NCBI RefSeq assembly: GCF_033170385.1
Contig: NZ_CP126170.1
Span: 4,612,001-4,676,000 of the forward strand
Origin: Xanthomonas rydalmerensis
Lineage (GTDB): Bacteria > Pseudomonadota > Gammaproteobacteria > Xanthomonadales > Xanthomonadaceae
Reading direction: 5' to 3'
DNA length: 64,000 bases
The notes under the pieces are model-generated. The model made no database searches, had not been told where the DNA came from, and worked only from the letters and a program-made list of their open reading frames with translations. Both the position numbers and the translations under genes were made by a program. This document shows positions 27,945 through 39,603 of this stretch, in pieces (the first letter of the stretch is position 1; every line of letters starts with the position of its first letter).

Positions 27945-28571
27945 ATGACCGACGCCCATCTCTTCGTAATCGGCATCCTGCTGGCCTGGCTGGCCGGCAT
28001 CCGCGTCTACCTGACCGTGTTCGGGATCGGCCTGGCCGGCCTGTGCGGCTGGCTGGAGCTGCCGCCGGCACTGCAGGCGACGCAGTCGTGGTGGGTGCTG
28101 GGCACCTCCGGCGCGCTGGCGCTGGCCGAGTTCTTCGCCGACAAGATCCCCGGCGTGGATTCGGTGTGGGACCTGCTGCAGACCCTGACCCGGATTCCGG
28201 CCGGCGCCTTCCTGGCCGCGGCCACGCTCTCGCCCGACGGCCAGCTCAGCGCGGGTGCGCTCGCTACCGGAGCCGGCGTGGCCCTGACCAGCCACGCGCT
28301 CAAGGCCGGTACCCGCGCCCTGCTCAACACCTCGCCGGAGCCGGCCAGCAACTGGATCGCCTCGCTGGCCGAGGATTCGGTGGTGATCGCCGCACTGGCG
28401 CTGGCCCTGGCGCATCCGTGGCTGGCGCTGGCGGTGGTGCTGACGGCGAGCGCGCTCGGCGCGCTGCTGGTGTGGTGGACGTGGCGCCTGCTGTGGCGGG
28501 GCATGCGCCGCCTGCTGGCGCCGGCGTCGGCGCCCGCCGCGCCGCAAGGCACGCAGCCTTCGCGAACTTGA
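27945..28571 (+). CDS. DUF4126 membrane protein
   Basis: A 208-residue protein with about five membrane spans. Family features are LAWLAGIRVYLTVFGIGLAG near the start, ALAEFFADKIPGVDSVWDLL and the later SHALKAGTRALLNTSPEPAS. DUF4126 has no established function. The ATG is preceded by CAGGAG at 9 bases. It is divergent from the DUF6776-like gene and stands 36 bases ahead of the signalling protein that follows. Confidence 0.85.
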   Translation: MTDAHLFVIGILLAWLAGIRVYLTVFGIGLAGLCGWLELPPALQATQSWWVLGTSGALALAEFFADKIPGVDSVWDLLQTLTRIPAGAFLAAATLSPDGQLSAGALATGAGVALTSHALKAGTRALLNTSPEPASNWIASLAEDSVVIAALALALAHPWLALAVVLTASALGALLVWWTWRLLWRGMRRLLAPASAPAAPQGTQPSRT

Positions 28572-28606
28572 TCGCATAATTGGACGCGCACCAGGAACCA
28601 GACGCG

Positions 28607-30532
28607 ATGCCCGCCAACGACGCCGCTCCGCTTTCCCATCGCGAGGACCCGCGCGCGCGCGCCGTCCGCGCCGAGACTCCGCCGCCGCACTACTGGCGCC
28701 GCTGGGTCGGCGATGCGGAGCACGTCGCCGCGCCCGCCGACCTCGCCTCCGATCCCGCGCCTGCCGACCGCGCCGCGGCGTCCGCCATGCCGCTGGCCAG
28801 CAGCGAGCACGACGATGGCCCGGCCGACGCCAGCGCGGCCGCCTTCCTGGTCGCCGACGCCGACGCCGATCACGCCGCACAGGAAGCGGCCGCGCCGTAC
28901 CGCGTACTGATCGTCGAGGACGACCGCGCGCAGGCGCTGTTCGCGCAGAGCGTGCTGCATGGCGCCGGCATGCACGCGCAGGTGCAGATGCAGGCCGAAG
29001 GCGTGCAGCAGGCCATCCTCGACTACCGGCCGGACCTGATCCTGATGGACCTGCACATGCCGGGACTGGACGGCATGCGCCTGACCGCGCTGATCCGCCA
29101 GCAGCCGCAGCATCAGTTGCTGCCGATCGTGTTCCTGTCCGGCGACGCGGATCCGGAGCTGGAGTACGAAGTGCTCGACAGCGGCGCCGACGACTTCCTG
29201 ACCAAGCCGATCCGGCCGCGGCACCTGATCGCCGCGGTGTCCAACCGCATCCGCCGTGCCCGCCAACAGGCCCAGCAGGGCCACGCCGAGGCGGTGCCGC
29301 TGAACAACCCCGAGACCGGCCTGCCGACCCGCGCCCATCTGCTGCAACTGCTGGACACGACGCTGCGCGCGCGCCGCCCCGGCAGCCTGTACTTCATCGA
29401 GATCGCCAGCGCGCTCGGCTTGCGCGAACGCTACGGCTACGCCGCGTTCGAGCGGCTGATGGTGCAGGCCGGGCGCCGCCTGGCCGGCATCACCGCGCCG
29501 CAGCCGCTGGCGCGGCTCAACGACAACAGCTTCCTGCTGCTGGCCGAGGACGCCGACGCCGACACGCAGCGGCAACGCGCGCAGCGCCTGCGCGACACCC
29601 TGTCCGGCCACGCCTTCGCGCTGCGCGAGGACGAGGCGCTGCACCTGCGCTGCGCGGTCGGCTACGCCGACTTCGGCCATGGCTTCGAGGACGCCGGCAG
29701 CGCGCTGGAAGCGGTCGAACGCAGCGCACTGCAGGCGCGGCTGCATCCGCAGGGCGTCGCCGTCTACGTGCCGCCTCAGGCGGAAGAGGATCTGCAGCGC
29801 ATCGCGATGCTGGAAGGGCAACTGGAGCCGGCCTACCAGCCGATCGTCGCGGTCGCCGGCGGCGACATCGCCCAGTACCAGGTGCTGCTGCGCCTGCGTC
29901 AGCGCGACGGCAGCCTGCTCTCGGCCGGACAGATCCTGCCGGCCGCCGAAGCCGGCGGACGCATCGCAGACCTCGACCAGCAGGTGCTGGACCACGCGCT
30001 GGGCCTGCTGCATCTGTACCAGCACGCCACCCCGCCGCTGCGCCTGTTCGTCTCGCAGTCCACGCGTACGCTGGCGCGCACCGCCTTCGCCGAGTGGCTG
30101 ATCGAGACCATCGGCCGCCGCGGCGTCACCGGCACGTCGCTGGTGATCGACCTGCGCCTGGACGATGCCCTGGTCCATACCGCCACGCTGCAGCAGTTCT
30201 GCGCACGGCTGATGCCGCTGGGCGTGCAATTCTGCATCAGCCAGTTCGAACCGGGCGCCGAAGCCGAAGCGCTGCTGGCGCATTTGCCGCTGGGCTATCT
30301 GCGCCTGTCGGCGCGCTTCGCCGGCGCGCATGCCGACCCCGAACTGCGCGACCAACTGCGCGCCACCATCGATCTGGCGCACCGCGCCGGACTGCTGATC
30401 ATCGGCCAGCAGATCGAGCAGGCGCAGGCGGCAGCGGCGATGTGGATGGGCGGAGTCGATTTCATCCAGGGCAACCTGGTGCAGTCGGTCGGCGACCAGC
30501 TGAACTTCGACTTCCAGAACGCGGTGCTCTAG
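28607..30532 (+). CDS. Response regulator with degenerate GGDEF and EAL domains (FimX-like)
   Basis: A 641-residue protein: a disordered N-terminus of about 90 residues, a receiver domain with phospho-acceptor Asp in LILMDLHMPGLDG, a GGDEF-type domain and a C-terminal EAL-type domain. The GGDEF signature is replaced by LNDNSF and EAL by QVL (YQVLLRLR), and later catalytic positions are also lost (FEPG, GYLRLS), so neither synthase nor esterase activity is expected. It probably reads c-di-GMP or acts through partners, as FimX/Filp do for type IV pili. The ATG at 28607 has AGGA 12 bases upstream. Two bases separate it from the histidine kinase gene. Confidence 0.85.
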   Translation: MPANDAAPLSHREDPRARAVRAETPPPHYWRRWVGDAEHVAAPADLASDPAPADRAAASAMPLASSEHDDGPADASAAAFLVADADADHAAQEAAAPYRVLIVEDDRAQALFAQSVLHGAGMHAQVQMQAEGVQQAILDYRPDLILMDLHMPGLDGMRLTALIRQQPQHQLLPIVFLSGDADPELEYEVLDSGADDFLTKPIRPRHLIAAVSNRIRRARQQAQQGHAEAVPLNNPETGLPTRAHLLQLLDTTLRARRPGSLYFIEIASALGLRERYGYAAFERLMVQAGRRLAGITAPQPLARLNDNSFLLLAEDADADTQRQRAQRLRDTLSGHAFALREDEALHLRCAVGYADFGHGFEDAGSALEAVERSALQARLHPQGVAVYVPPQAEEDLQRIAMLEGQLEPAYQPIVAVAGGDIAQYQVLLRLRQRDGSLLSAGQILPAAEAGGRIADLDQQVLDHALGLLHLYQHATPPLRLFVSQSTRTLARTAFAEWLIETIGRRGVTGTSLVIDLRLDDALVHTATLQQFCARLMPLGVQFCISQFEPGAEAEALLAHLPLGYLRLSARFAGAHADPELRDQLRATIDLAHRAGLLIIGQQIEQAQAAAAMWMGGVDFIQGNLVQSVGDQLNFDFQNAVL

Positions 30533-30534
30533 CC

Positions 30535-33153
<2,619 letters not shown>

Positions 33154-33552
33154 CGCGACATCGCACTGCGCCACGACTGCGGGCGACACGCACGCCCGCA
33201 AGACCTGGCCACAGTGCATCGAAGACGCAGACGCACGGCCTGCTGCTTTCCTCGTAGGAGCCGCGTCAGCCGCGACCGGGCGTTACCGATAAAGCCATCG
33301 CGGCTGAAAAGCCGCTCGCACAAAGAGAGCGACGTCGCGCGATGCCGATGCTATGCCGTCCGCATGGACCCGCGCAGGAGCGGCATGCGCCACTTTTCAG
33401 GATCAGCGGCGACGGTCCGCCGGCACCGCGTCGCGGCTGAAGCGGCTCCTACACGCGCACGACAACGCCGACGCATATCCGGGAGTGCGGGGCGTACAGC
33501 ATCCAGCGCGGCGCGGACACAGGCCAGCGCCGCGGCGTCATGCGCCGACGAT
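33154..33552. repeat. Repeat-bearing intergenic region between the histidine kinase and bfr
   Basis: A 399-bp gap between convergent genes. It holds three diverged copies of the genome-wide palindrome: 33253-33277 (forward, CCGCGTCAGCCG core), 33297-33321 (inverted, with an extra AA in the loop) and 33430-33453 (inverted). No gene or clear terminator is visible. Confidence 0.7.
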
Positions 33553-34023
33553 TCAGTCGTCGAGCTTGGTCAGCAGGTAGTTCGGCTCGCCGATGCGCTC
33601 GATCAGGTCGAGCTGGGTTTCCAGCCAGTCGATGTGCTCTTCTTCCGATTCCAGGATGTCGGCCAGCAACTGGCGGCTGACGTAGTCCTGGATCGATTCG
33701 GCGTAGGCGATGCCGTCGCGCAGGGTGACGGTGCCTTCCTGCTCCAGCGCCAGGTCGCACTCGAGGATTTCCTTGGGGTTCTCGCCGATGCGCAGCTTGC
33801 CCAGTGCCTGGAAGTTGGGAAGTCCCTCGAGGAACAGGATGCGGTCCGCCAGCTTGTCGGCGTGCTTCATCTCGTCGATGGATTCCTTGTACTCGTGCTC
33901 GGCCAGTTCCTTCAGGCCCCAGTTCTTCAGCATCTTGGCGTGCAGGAAGTACTGGTTGATCGCGGTCAGCTCGTTGTAGAGGACCTTGTTGAGGAACTCG
34001 ATGACTTTGCTGTCGCCCTTCAT
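33553..34023 (-). CDS. bfr: Bacterioferritin
   Basis: Heme-containing iron-storage protein forming 24-mers. The 156-residue product has the ferroxidase ligands ([47 protein letters not shown]) and the heme-binding Met in DEMKHADK near residue 52. The bacterioferritin-associated ferredoxin gene lies 109 bases upstream on the same strand. Confidence 0.97.
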   Translation of the reverse strand: MKGDSKVIEFLNKVLYNELTAINQYFLHAKMLKNWGLKELAEHEYKESIDEMKHADKLADRILFLEGLPNFQALGKLRIGENPKEILECDLALEQEGTVTLRDGIAYAESIQDYVSRQLLADILESEEEHIDWLETQLDLIERIGEPNYLLTKLDD

Positions 34024-34132
34024 TGCATCGCTCGCGTAAAGCCGGAAAGCGCAGACTCTAGCGAATCGCGCCGCGGCGTGAAGGAACGCGAATCGTGATC
34101 ATCCCGAATGCGCCGCAGCGCGGCGACGGGAC

Positions 34133-34342
34133 TCAGGCGGCGCGGGCCAGGCCGCCCAGCACCGGCAATGGCAGCTCGCGGCTCAGCGCGCGCTGCAGCA
34201 GGTCGCCGGCCATGTCCAGGCAGGAGCCGCAGGTGGCACCGCAACCGGTACGCATGGTCAGTTCGGACACGCTGCGGCAGCCGGCTTCGGCGGCTTCGCG
34301 GATCTGGCGATCGGTGACCCCATTGCAGATGCAGACGTACAC
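34133..34342 (-). CDS. bfd: Bacterioferritin-associated ferredoxin
   Basis: A [2Fe-2S] protein that reduces and releases iron from bacterioferritin. From a GTG at 34342 the product is 69 residues, starting MYVCICNGVTD, with the four ligands in CIC and CGATCGSC. A longer reading from a TTG at 34390 would leave only 8 bases to the Fur-like box and no room for a promoter, so the short form is preferred. The strong Fur-like site implies induction under iron starvation. Confidence 0.9.
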   Translation of the reverse strand: MYVCICNGVTDRQIREAAEAGCRSVSELTMRTGCGATCGSCLDMAGDLLQRALSRELPLPVLGGLARAA

Positions 34343-34397
34343 GGCGGGCTTGGCGGCGGACGGCGCGGACTGCGCCTGGCGCCCATTCAAACCAAAG

Positions 34398-34412
34398 TGA
34401 GAATGGTTGTCA
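34398..34412. promoter_or_regulatory. Fur box upstream of bfd
   Basis: The minus-strand sequence TGACAACCATTCTCA matches the 7-1-7 Fur consensus TGATAATNATTATCA at 11 of 14 defined positions. It lies 56 bases before the bfd GTG, where it would overlap the promoter. Iron-bound Fur would repress bfd, the usual regulation of this gene. Confidence 0.65.
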
Positions 34413-34422
34413 ATTCCGCCCG

Positions 34423-35034
34423 TTAATCGTTATTAATCCGCGCCGCCCAGGGCCCGCCGCGCTTGCGTGGACGCTTGCGCGGCCGATCGTGGCCGGCGGT
34501 ATTGCCCGGCAACCAGGCCTCCTGGGCCAGGGTCGGCATGGCACGGATGCCGGCACCGGCGATGCTCTGCGCCAGCGGCGCCAGGTGGCGCAGCGCCCGC
34601 GCGTAGACGCCACGCTTGAACAGCACCACGTGCTCCACCGGGTACCAGAAATCGACCCAGCGCCAGTGGTCGAACTCCGGCGTTTCGGTCAGTTCCAGGT
34701 TCAGCTGGCTCTCGTCGCACTGCATCCGCAGCAGGAACCAGACCTGCTTCTGGCCGATGCAGACCTGGCGCTCGTTGCGGCGGATGGCCCGGCTGGGCAG
34801 GCGATAGCGCAGCCAACCGGGGGTGGCGCCGAGCACTTCCACGTGCTCGGGCAACAGCCCGGTTTCTTCGCGCAACTCGCGGTACATGGCCTCCACCGGG
34901 GTCTCGTCGGTGTTCATGCCGCCCTGCGGGAACTGCCAGCCGTCCCGGCGCACACGACGTGCCCAGAACACCTGACCATCCGGCCGCATCAGCACGATGC
35001 CTACGTTCGGTCGATAGCCGTCCGGATCGATCAC
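34423..35034 (-). CDS. rppH: RNA pyrophosphohydrolase RppH
   Basis: Removes pyrophosphate from 5'-triphosphorylated mRNA and starts its decay. The 203-residue product has the Nudix box [20 protein letters not shown] and RppH features ([27 protein letters not shown]). The GTG at 35034 is preferred over an ATG 14 codons upstream because AGGAG lies 9-10 bases before it and family members begin [12 protein letters not shown]. The tail is basic ([11 protein letters not shown]), possibly for RNA binding. It is 32 bases upstream of bfd's Fur box but is separately oriented towards it, so bfd has its own promoter. Confidence 0.94.
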   Translation of the reverse strand: MIDPDGYRPNVGIVLMRPDGQVFWARRVRRDGWQFPQGGMNTDETPVEAMYRELREETGLLPEHVEVLGATPGWLRYRLPSRAIRRNERQVCIGQKQVWFLLRMQCDESQLNLELTETPEFDHWRWVDFWYPVEHVVLFKRGVYARALRHLAPLAQSIAGAGIRAMPTLAQEAWLPGNTAGHDRPRKRPRKRGGPWAARINND

Positions 35035-35111
35035 GATGCGGACTCCTGAAAAATCTACTGGCTCCGACTCTGCCATGGCTGCGGCCGGGCCACAAGCAGC
35101 GTAGAAACCCG

Positions 35112-35140
35112 TTGACAGCCGCGCGCTTCTCTATAAGAAT
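35112..35140 (+). promoter_or_regulatory. Promoter of the tRNA-Met / tRNA-Gln operon
   Basis: A perfect TTGACA -35 at 35112-35117 and an AT-rich TATAAGAAT at 35132-35140. AAGAAT gives a 17-base spacer; TATAAG would give only 14. The predicted start is near 35147, just before tRNA-Met. Confidence 0.6.
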
Positions 35141-35154
35141 TGGCGGTTCACCAA

Positions 35155-35231
35155 GGCTATGTAGCTCAGCCGGTTAGAGCACAGCACTCATAATGCTGGG
35201 GTCGGTGGTTCGAGTCCACCCATAGCCACCA
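35155..35231 (+). tRNA. tRNA-Met (CAT), elongator type
   Basis: A 77-base cloverleaf with encoded CCA. The acceptor stem GGCTATG pairs with CATAGCC, the anticodon loop CTCATAA carries CAT, and the T arm is GGTGGTTCGAGTCCACC. The GG start and paired first base favour elongator Met over initiator. A lysidine-modified tRNA-Ile with CAT cannot be fully excluded. Confidence 0.95.
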
Positions 35232-35272
35232 TGGTGTGTACGCCCAAGGCGTGCGATACTTGCAGTCCACAT

Positions 35273-35347
35273 TGCCCCGTCGCCAAGCGGTAAGGCACCT
35301 GACTCTGACTCAGGCATTCGGTGGTTCGAATCCATCCGGGGCAGCCA
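35273..35347 (+). tRNA. tRNA-Gln (CTG)
   Basis: A 75-base cloverleaf with encoded CCA. The acceptor stem TGCCCCG pairs with CGGGGCA, the anticodon stem CCTGA/TCAGG encloses loop CTCTGAC with anticodon CTG, and the T arm contains GGTTCGAATCC. It is 41 bases after tRNA-Met and probably shares its transcript. Confidence 0.95.
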
Positions 35348-35394
35348 AATAAAAAAGAAGGCCGATCTTGCGATCGGCCTTCTTTTTTATTTGG
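35345..35394 (+). terminator. Intrinsic terminator of the tRNA operon
   Basis: A perfect 23-bp inverted repeat with a 4-base loop (core AGAAGGCCGATC / GATCGGCCTTCT) followed by T6. The A run on the left makes it bidirectional. It begins inside the CCA end of tRNA-Gln. Confidence 0.9.
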
Positions 35395-35750
35395 CGCGGG
35401 GTTTGCGCAGGCGCCATGCGCCTGCGCCCCACGCCTTGCTACGCAAGGCGCGGGCCCCAGCCCTTCCGCCTCCACATCCCCGCGCCTGTCGGCGCGCCCC
35501 CTTGGACTCCAAGGGGGCTACTCCACCAGATGGAACCCGATACACCGAGGAAGACCCCGACGGAGAAAGAGCTGTCATTCGGCTTGCAGCGGCAGGGCGT
35601 ACGCACCCTAGCTCTGCAGGCGCGAATCTTTTGAGGCGACACGGATCTTCAGACCAGCCGGCAGTCGCCCAAATACTTAAAGCAGATCTATCGCATCCAG
35701 TCCGTGGCGGCATGACCATGCTTCCAGCACAAACCGCGGCCCAGAACGAC
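35395..35750. other. Hairpin-rich spacer between tRNA-Gln and rpsI, no recognised gene
   Basis: About 355 bases without a credible gene. Four perfect hairpins follow each other in the first 115 bases: 35405-35427 (10-bp stem), 35432-35450 (8 bp, CGCCTTGC), 35481-35496 (6 bp) and 35496-35518 (10 bp, GCCCCCTTGG). The rest, 35520-35750, is less GC-rich than its neighbours and open in two frames, but I recognise no protein family. It may be a decayed gene or a structured RNA. Confidence 0.5.
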
Positions 35751-35776
35751 AAAAGCCCGGCCGAAGCCGGGCTTTT
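35751..35776 (-). terminator. Intrinsic terminator of rplM-rpsI
   Basis: An 11-bp perfect stem, AAAAGCCCGGC with a 4-base loop, 48 bases after the rpsI stop on the minus strand, with the T run in the reading direction. Confidence 0.85.
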
Positions 35777-35824
35777 GCTTGGTCCCAGCGGGCTCCCGAA
35801 GGAGCCCACGCCAGGCGCGATGGA

Positions 35825-36217
35825 TCAGCGCTTGGAGAACTGGGTGGCGCGACGGGCCTTGTGCAGACCGACCTTCTTACGCTCGACTTCGCGGGCGTCG
35901 CGGGTCATGAAGCCGGCCTTGCGCAGCTCGGTCTTCAGGGTTTCGTCGTACTCGACCAGCGCACGGGCGATGCCCAGACGGATCGCACCGGCCTGGCCGG
36001 TGGTGCCGCCGCCGGTGGCGGTGACCAGGATGTCGAAGCTCTCGGTGTTCTTGGTCAGCTCCAGCGGCTGGCGCACGATCATGCGCGCGGTCTCGCGGCC
36101 GAAGAACTCGTCCAGCGGACGGCCGTTGACGGAGATGTTGCCGGTGCCCTTGCGCAGGAACACGCGGGCAGTGGAGGACTTGCGGCGGCCAGTGCCGTAG
36201 TTTTGCGAAATCGCCAT
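35825..36217 (-). CDS. rpsI: 30S ribosomal protein S9 (uS9)
   Basis: A 130-residue ribosomal protein. The features are [19 protein letters not shown] at the start, [13 protein letters not shown] in the middle and the invariant basic C-terminus RRATQFSKR, whose Arg contacts the P-site tRNA. Starts 2 bases after the rplM stop, the classic rplM-rpsI operon. Confidence 0.98.
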   Translation of the reverse strand: MAISQNYGTGRRKSSTARVFLRKGTGNISVNGRPLDEFFGRETARMIVRQPLELTKNTESFDILVTATGGGTTGQAGAIRLGIARALVEYDETLKTELRKAGFMTRDAREVERKKVGLHKARRATQFSKR

Positions 36218-36219
36218 GA

Positions 36220-36648
36220 TTAGATATCCAGAACCTGCGGCTGCTGAGCGGCGTGCGGATGCTCCGCACCGGAATAGACCTTGAGCTTGCGGTACATCGC
36301 GCGACCCAGCGGGCCCTTGGGCAGCATGCCCTTGACGGCGATTTCGATCACGCGCTCCGGGTGGCGCTCCAGCGCCTGCTCCAGGCTCTCGGTCTTCAGG
36401 TTGCCGATGTAGCCGGTGAAGCGGTGGTACTTCTTGTCCTTGAGCTTGTTGCCGGTGACGACGATCTTCTCGGCGTTGATCACCACCAGGTAATCGCCGG
36501 TATCGACGTGCGGGGTGTAGACCGGCTTGTGCTTGCCGCGCAGGCGGCGGGCCAATTCGGTGGAAAGCCGGCCCAGCGTTTTGCCGGCGGCGTCGACGAG
36601 ATACCAGTCGCGCTGGACGGTCTCGGACTTAGCAGTGAAGGTGCTCAT
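36220..36648 (-). CDS. rplM: 50S ribosomal protein L13 (uL13)
   Basis: A 142-residue protein with the L13 pattern: [58 protein letters not shown]. The ATG at 36648 fits the family N-terminus ([17 protein letters not shown]). The 5' leader of this operon and the divergent coq7 promoter share the 215-base gap to 36864. Confidence 0.98.
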   Translation of the reverse strand: MSTFTAKSETVQRDWYLVDAAGKTLGRLSTELARRLRGKHKPVYTPHVDTGDYLVVINAEKIVVTGNKLKDKKYHRFTGYIGNLKTESLEQALERHPERVIEIAVKGMLPKGPLGRAMYRKLKVYSGAEHPHAAQQPQVLDI

Positions 36649-36863
36649 GATCAGACTCGGTTGGTCGGGCGGATTCCTGCAGCGAACGGCCGGAACTTTG
36701 CCACGCGTTGTGAATTGCAAAAACGCAAGAGGCGGAATTCTACGTGGCCCGGCCGCAGCGCGCAAGTCCGCCCTGACCGGAGTCGGCAGGACCGGCGGCG
36801 CGCTTGGCAGTGCGCCGGCCGGCGGCGAAAATCGGGGTCCCCACCGCTTCCGGGCTTTTCCCC

Positions 36864-37508
36864 ATGACGGCCAGCCGCCAGCATTCCCCGCTCGATCGCG
36901 CCCTGGTCGAGGCCCAGCGCGCGCTGGAAACCGTGTTCGGCGACCCGCCGGCGCAGCGCCCCTACCCCGCCGCGGCCACCGCCGATGTGGTGCTGGCGCC
37001 GGACGAGCGGCGCCATGCCGCCGGCCTGATGCGCATCAACCACGTCGGCGAGGTCTGCGCGCAGGGCCTGTACTTCGGCCAGGCCGCGGTCGCGCGCGAT
37101 CCGGCCACGCGTGCGCACCTGCTGGAGGCGGCGCAGGAAGAAACCGACCACCTGGCCTGGTGCGCGGCGCGGCTGCGCGAACTGGACAGCCGCCCCAGCC
37201 TGTTCAATCCCCTGTGGTACGCCGGCAGCTACGCGATCGGCACCCTGGCCGGGCTGCGCGGCGACGGCTGGAACCTGGGCTTCGTGGTCGAGACCGAGCG
37301 TCAGGTCGAGGCGCACCTGGACGAACACCTGCAGACCCTGCCGCCGGCGGACCTGCGCAGCCGCGACGTGCTGAAGGTGATGAAGGCCGACGAGGCCCGC
37401 CACGCCGAGCATGCCGAACAGGCCGGGGCGCGGCGCCTGCCGCCGCCGATCCCCACGGTCATGGCCGCCGCCTCGCGCCTGATGAAGGCGGTCGCCTATC
37501 GGCTGTAG
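36864..37508 (+). CDS. coq7: 2-polyprenyl-3-methyl-6-methoxy-1,4-benzoquinone monooxygenase
   Basis: Hydroxylates the ring in ubiquinone synthesis. The 214-residue product is a membrane-associated di-iron protein with ligand motifs [18 protein letters not shown] and DEARHAEHA. The start at 36864 is followed at once by conserved sequence. It is divergent from rplM. Confidence 0.95.
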   Translation: MTASRQHSPLDRALVEAQRALETVFGDPPAQRPYPAAATADVVLAPDERRHAAGLMRINHVGEVCAQGLYFGQAAVARDPATRAHLLEAAQEETDHLAWCAARLRELDSRPSLFNPLWYAGSYAIGTLAGLRGDGWNLGFVVETERQVEAHLDEHLQTLPPADLRSRDVLKVMKADEARHAEHAEQAGARRLPPPIPTVMAAASRLMKAVAYRL

Positions 37509-37692
37509 CCGCCCGCCGGTCGGGCTGCGACCGGGCCGACTGGCATTGTCGGCCCAATCGGGTTAAAGTGAACGAACGCTGACTGATCCACGTCGACGCA
37601 CGCCGCTTCCGCCGCAGCATCTCCCCCGTGCCGCAGTCATCCGATGTACCCCCGCCGAGTCACGCCCGCGTGCGCTCCGCCTGCCGATTGCC

Positions 37693-38208
37693 ATGCCCGC
37701 CTCTTCGCTCCACCTCCATCTGCCTTCGCCCCGCACCCGCTGGTTGTCGCGCCTGTTGTTCGCGACCCTGTTCGCGCTCGGCGGCGGCGCCCTGCTGCAT
37801 CACCTGCTCGGCGACTATCGCCAGGCCAGCGCGATCCTGCGCGACCATTCGGTCGCCACCGTGCCGGTGATCGCCGACGGCGCCTTCGGCGTACAGACCG
37901 AGCCGCTGGTGCGCTACCGCTTCCATTACGTGTTCGAGAGCAAGGGCCGCCTGCACAGCGGCGCCTTCGAAGCCAGCGGTGCCGAAGCCGCGCCGCTGCT
38001 GCTGGACGGTGCCACCGTCGAGATCGCCTACGCCAACGCCGATCCCTCGCGCTTCGGGCGCCTGGACCAGCTGCAGCACGCCGGCAACCTCGGCAGCGTG
38101 TTCACCCGCGCGATGATCGTGCTGTCGATCGTCGCCCTGCTGGCGGTGATCGCGCACCGGATGCTGATCGGCCGGGTACTGACCCGGCGCCGCACCGTCG
38201 TCGCCTGA
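37693..38208 (+). CDS. DUF3592-family membrane protein
   Basis: A 171-residue protein with an N-terminal membrane span (residues about 18-36), an extracytoplasmic beta-rich domain (RYRFHYVFESKGRLHSGAFE, then ATVEIAYANADPSRF) and a second span near the C-terminus. This is the DUF3592 layout. Function unknown. It is flanked by the convergent SMR exporter gene; 184 bases separate it from coq7. Confidence 0.75.
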   Translation: MPASSLHLHLPSPRTRWLSRLLFATLFALGGGALLHHLLGDYRQASAILRDHSVATVPVIADGAFGVQTEPLVRYRFHYVFESKGRLHSGAFEASGAEAAPLLLDGATVEIAYANADPSRFGRLDQLQHAGNLGSVFTRAMIVLSIVALLAVIAHRMLIGRVLTRRRTVVA

Positions 38209-38226
38209 GCCCAGCGCTGGCCGCGC

Positions 38227-38544
38227 TCAGTGGCCGACCAGCTTCAGGCCGATCACCCCGACCACGATCAGGCCGATGCAGGCCAGCCGCGCCGGCGAGG
38301 CGCTGTCGCCGAACAGGACGATGCCGAGCGTGGCCGTGCCCAATGCGCCGATCCCGGTCCAGATCGCATAGGCGGTGCCCAGCGGGATGTGCTTGAGCGC
38401 CTGGGTCAGCAACCACAGGCTCAGGCCAGCACCGGCCAGGGTGGCCACGGTCGGCCAGAGCCGGGTGAAGCCTTCGCTGTACTTCAGGCCGAGGGCGAAG
38501 CCGATCTCGAACAGACCGGCGAGCAACAGGTAGATCCAAGGCAT
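38227..38544 (-). CDS. sugE: SMR-family exporter, guanidinium exporter type (Gdx/SugE)
   Basis: A 105-residue protein with four membrane helices. The conserved Glu of the SMR family is in LLAGLFEIGFALGLKYSEGF, and the pattern AYAIWTGIGALGTATLGIVL is that of SugE/Gdx guanidinium exporters rather than EmrE multidrug exporters. A small TCT-ACGG-AGA hairpin overlaps the ribosome-binding site, discussed in the findings. It sits downstream of, and on the same strand as, speD, which is terminated before it. Confidence 0.9.
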   Translation of the reverse strand: MPWIYLLLAGLFEIGFALGLKYSEGFTRLWPTVATLAGAGLSLWLLTQALKHIPLGTAYAIWTGIGALGTATLGIVLFGDSASPARLACIGLIVVGVIGLKLVGH

Positions 38545-38576
38545 TGTCTTTCTCCGTAGACAAATCCAAATGAAAA

Positions 38577-38602
38577 CGGCCCGATGTCTGCACATCGGGC
38601 CG
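38577..38602 (-). terminator. Intrinsic terminator of speD
   Basis: A perfect 11-bp stem (CGGCCCGATGT) with a 4-base loop, followed in the minus direction by TTTTC, located 60 bases after the speD stop and just before the sugE leader. Confidence 0.85.
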
Positions 38603-38661
38603 CCGTCGGCAGGGGTCGCAGCGCAGGCTGCGGGCGGGCCGTCCCGCCGTGACGAGGTCGC

Positions 38662-39456
38662 TTACTCGGACAGGTTGCGCCCGTGGAACAGCTCCTCGAT
38701 CTCGCGCTTGAGCAGCGCCTCGATGCGCATGCGCTCCTTGAACGAGAGGTTCTTGGCCTTTTCCTCGAACAGGTACTGGTCCAGGTCGAAGTCCTTCAGG
38801 TGCATCTTGGTGTGGAAGATGTTCTCCTGGTAGACGTTGACGTCGAACATCTCGTAGCGCGACTTGACGTTCTTGGCCAGGAAGTTCTGGATCGAGTTGA
38901 TCTTGTGGTCGATGTAGTGCTTCTTGCCCTTCACGTCGCGGGTGAAGCCGCGCACGCGGTAGTCCATGATCACGATGTCCGATTCCAGGCTCTCGATCAG
39001 GTAATTGAGGGCCTTCAGCGGCGAAATGACACCGCAGGTGGCGACGTCGATGTCGGCGCGGAACGTGGCGATACCGTGCTGCGGATGGGTTTCCGGGTAG
39101 GTATGGACGGTGATGTGGCTCTTGTCCATGTGCGCGACCACGGCATCGGAAATGATCTCCTTGCCGGCCGCCTTCTTGTCGATGACCGGCTCTTCGGAGA
39201 TCAGGATCGTCACCGAGGCGCCCTGCGGATCGTAGTCCTGGCGCGCGATGTTGAGGATGTTGGCGCCGATGATCTCGGCCACATCGGTGAGGATCTGGGT
39301 CAGGCGATCGGCGTCGTACTGCTCGTCGATGTACTCGATGTAGCGCTGGCGCTCCTCTTCGGAGATCGCGTAGCAGACGTCGTAGATGTTGAAGCTCAAC
39401 GCCTTGGTGAGGTTGTTGAAACCTTGCAGCCTCAGGCGAGGCAACGGCTTGACCAC
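38662..39456 (-). CDS. speD: S-adenosylmethionine decarboxylase proenzyme (pyruvoyl type)
   Basis: Provides the aminopropyl donor for spermidine. From a GTG at 39456 the product has 264 residues, the E. coli SpeD length, and starts [20 protein letters not shown]. The self-cleavage site is in [12 protein letters not shown] (Ser becomes the pyruvoyl group), and [13 protein letters not shown] gives the catalytic Cys. AGAGGA lies about 9 bases before the GTG; an ATG 13 codons earlier is less likely. Divergent from clp. Confidence 0.96.
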   Translation of the reverse strand: MVKPLPRLRLQGFNNLTKALSFNIYDVCYAISEEERQRYIEYIDEQYDADRLTQILTDVAEIIGANILNIARQDYDPQGASVTILISEEPVIDKKAAGKEIISDAVVAHMDKSHITVHTYPETHPQHGIATFRADIDVATCGVISPLKALNYLIESLESDIVIMDYRVRGFTRDVKGKKHYIDHKINSIQNFLAKNVKSRYEMFDVNVYQENIFHTKMHLKDFDLDQYLFEEKAKNLSFKERMRIEALLKREIEELFHGRNLSE

Positions 39457-39603
39457 GGCGTGGATCCTCTGGAAGTTGGTCGGGGGGAAAGCCAATCAAT
39501 TATGAGCCAAATGGCCGCGTCGCGAAACGTGGCGTCCGTCTCTTGTTTGCCGCCGCGAACGCGTCCCGTTAAGCTTCAGGAATTACGCCGTAGCGAAGCC
39601 GCC

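Noticed and set aside
33154..33552. Terminator or gene between the histidine kinase and bfr
   Set aside because: The palindromes here are repeat elements without T runs, and no open frame shows a ribosome-binding site or family match.
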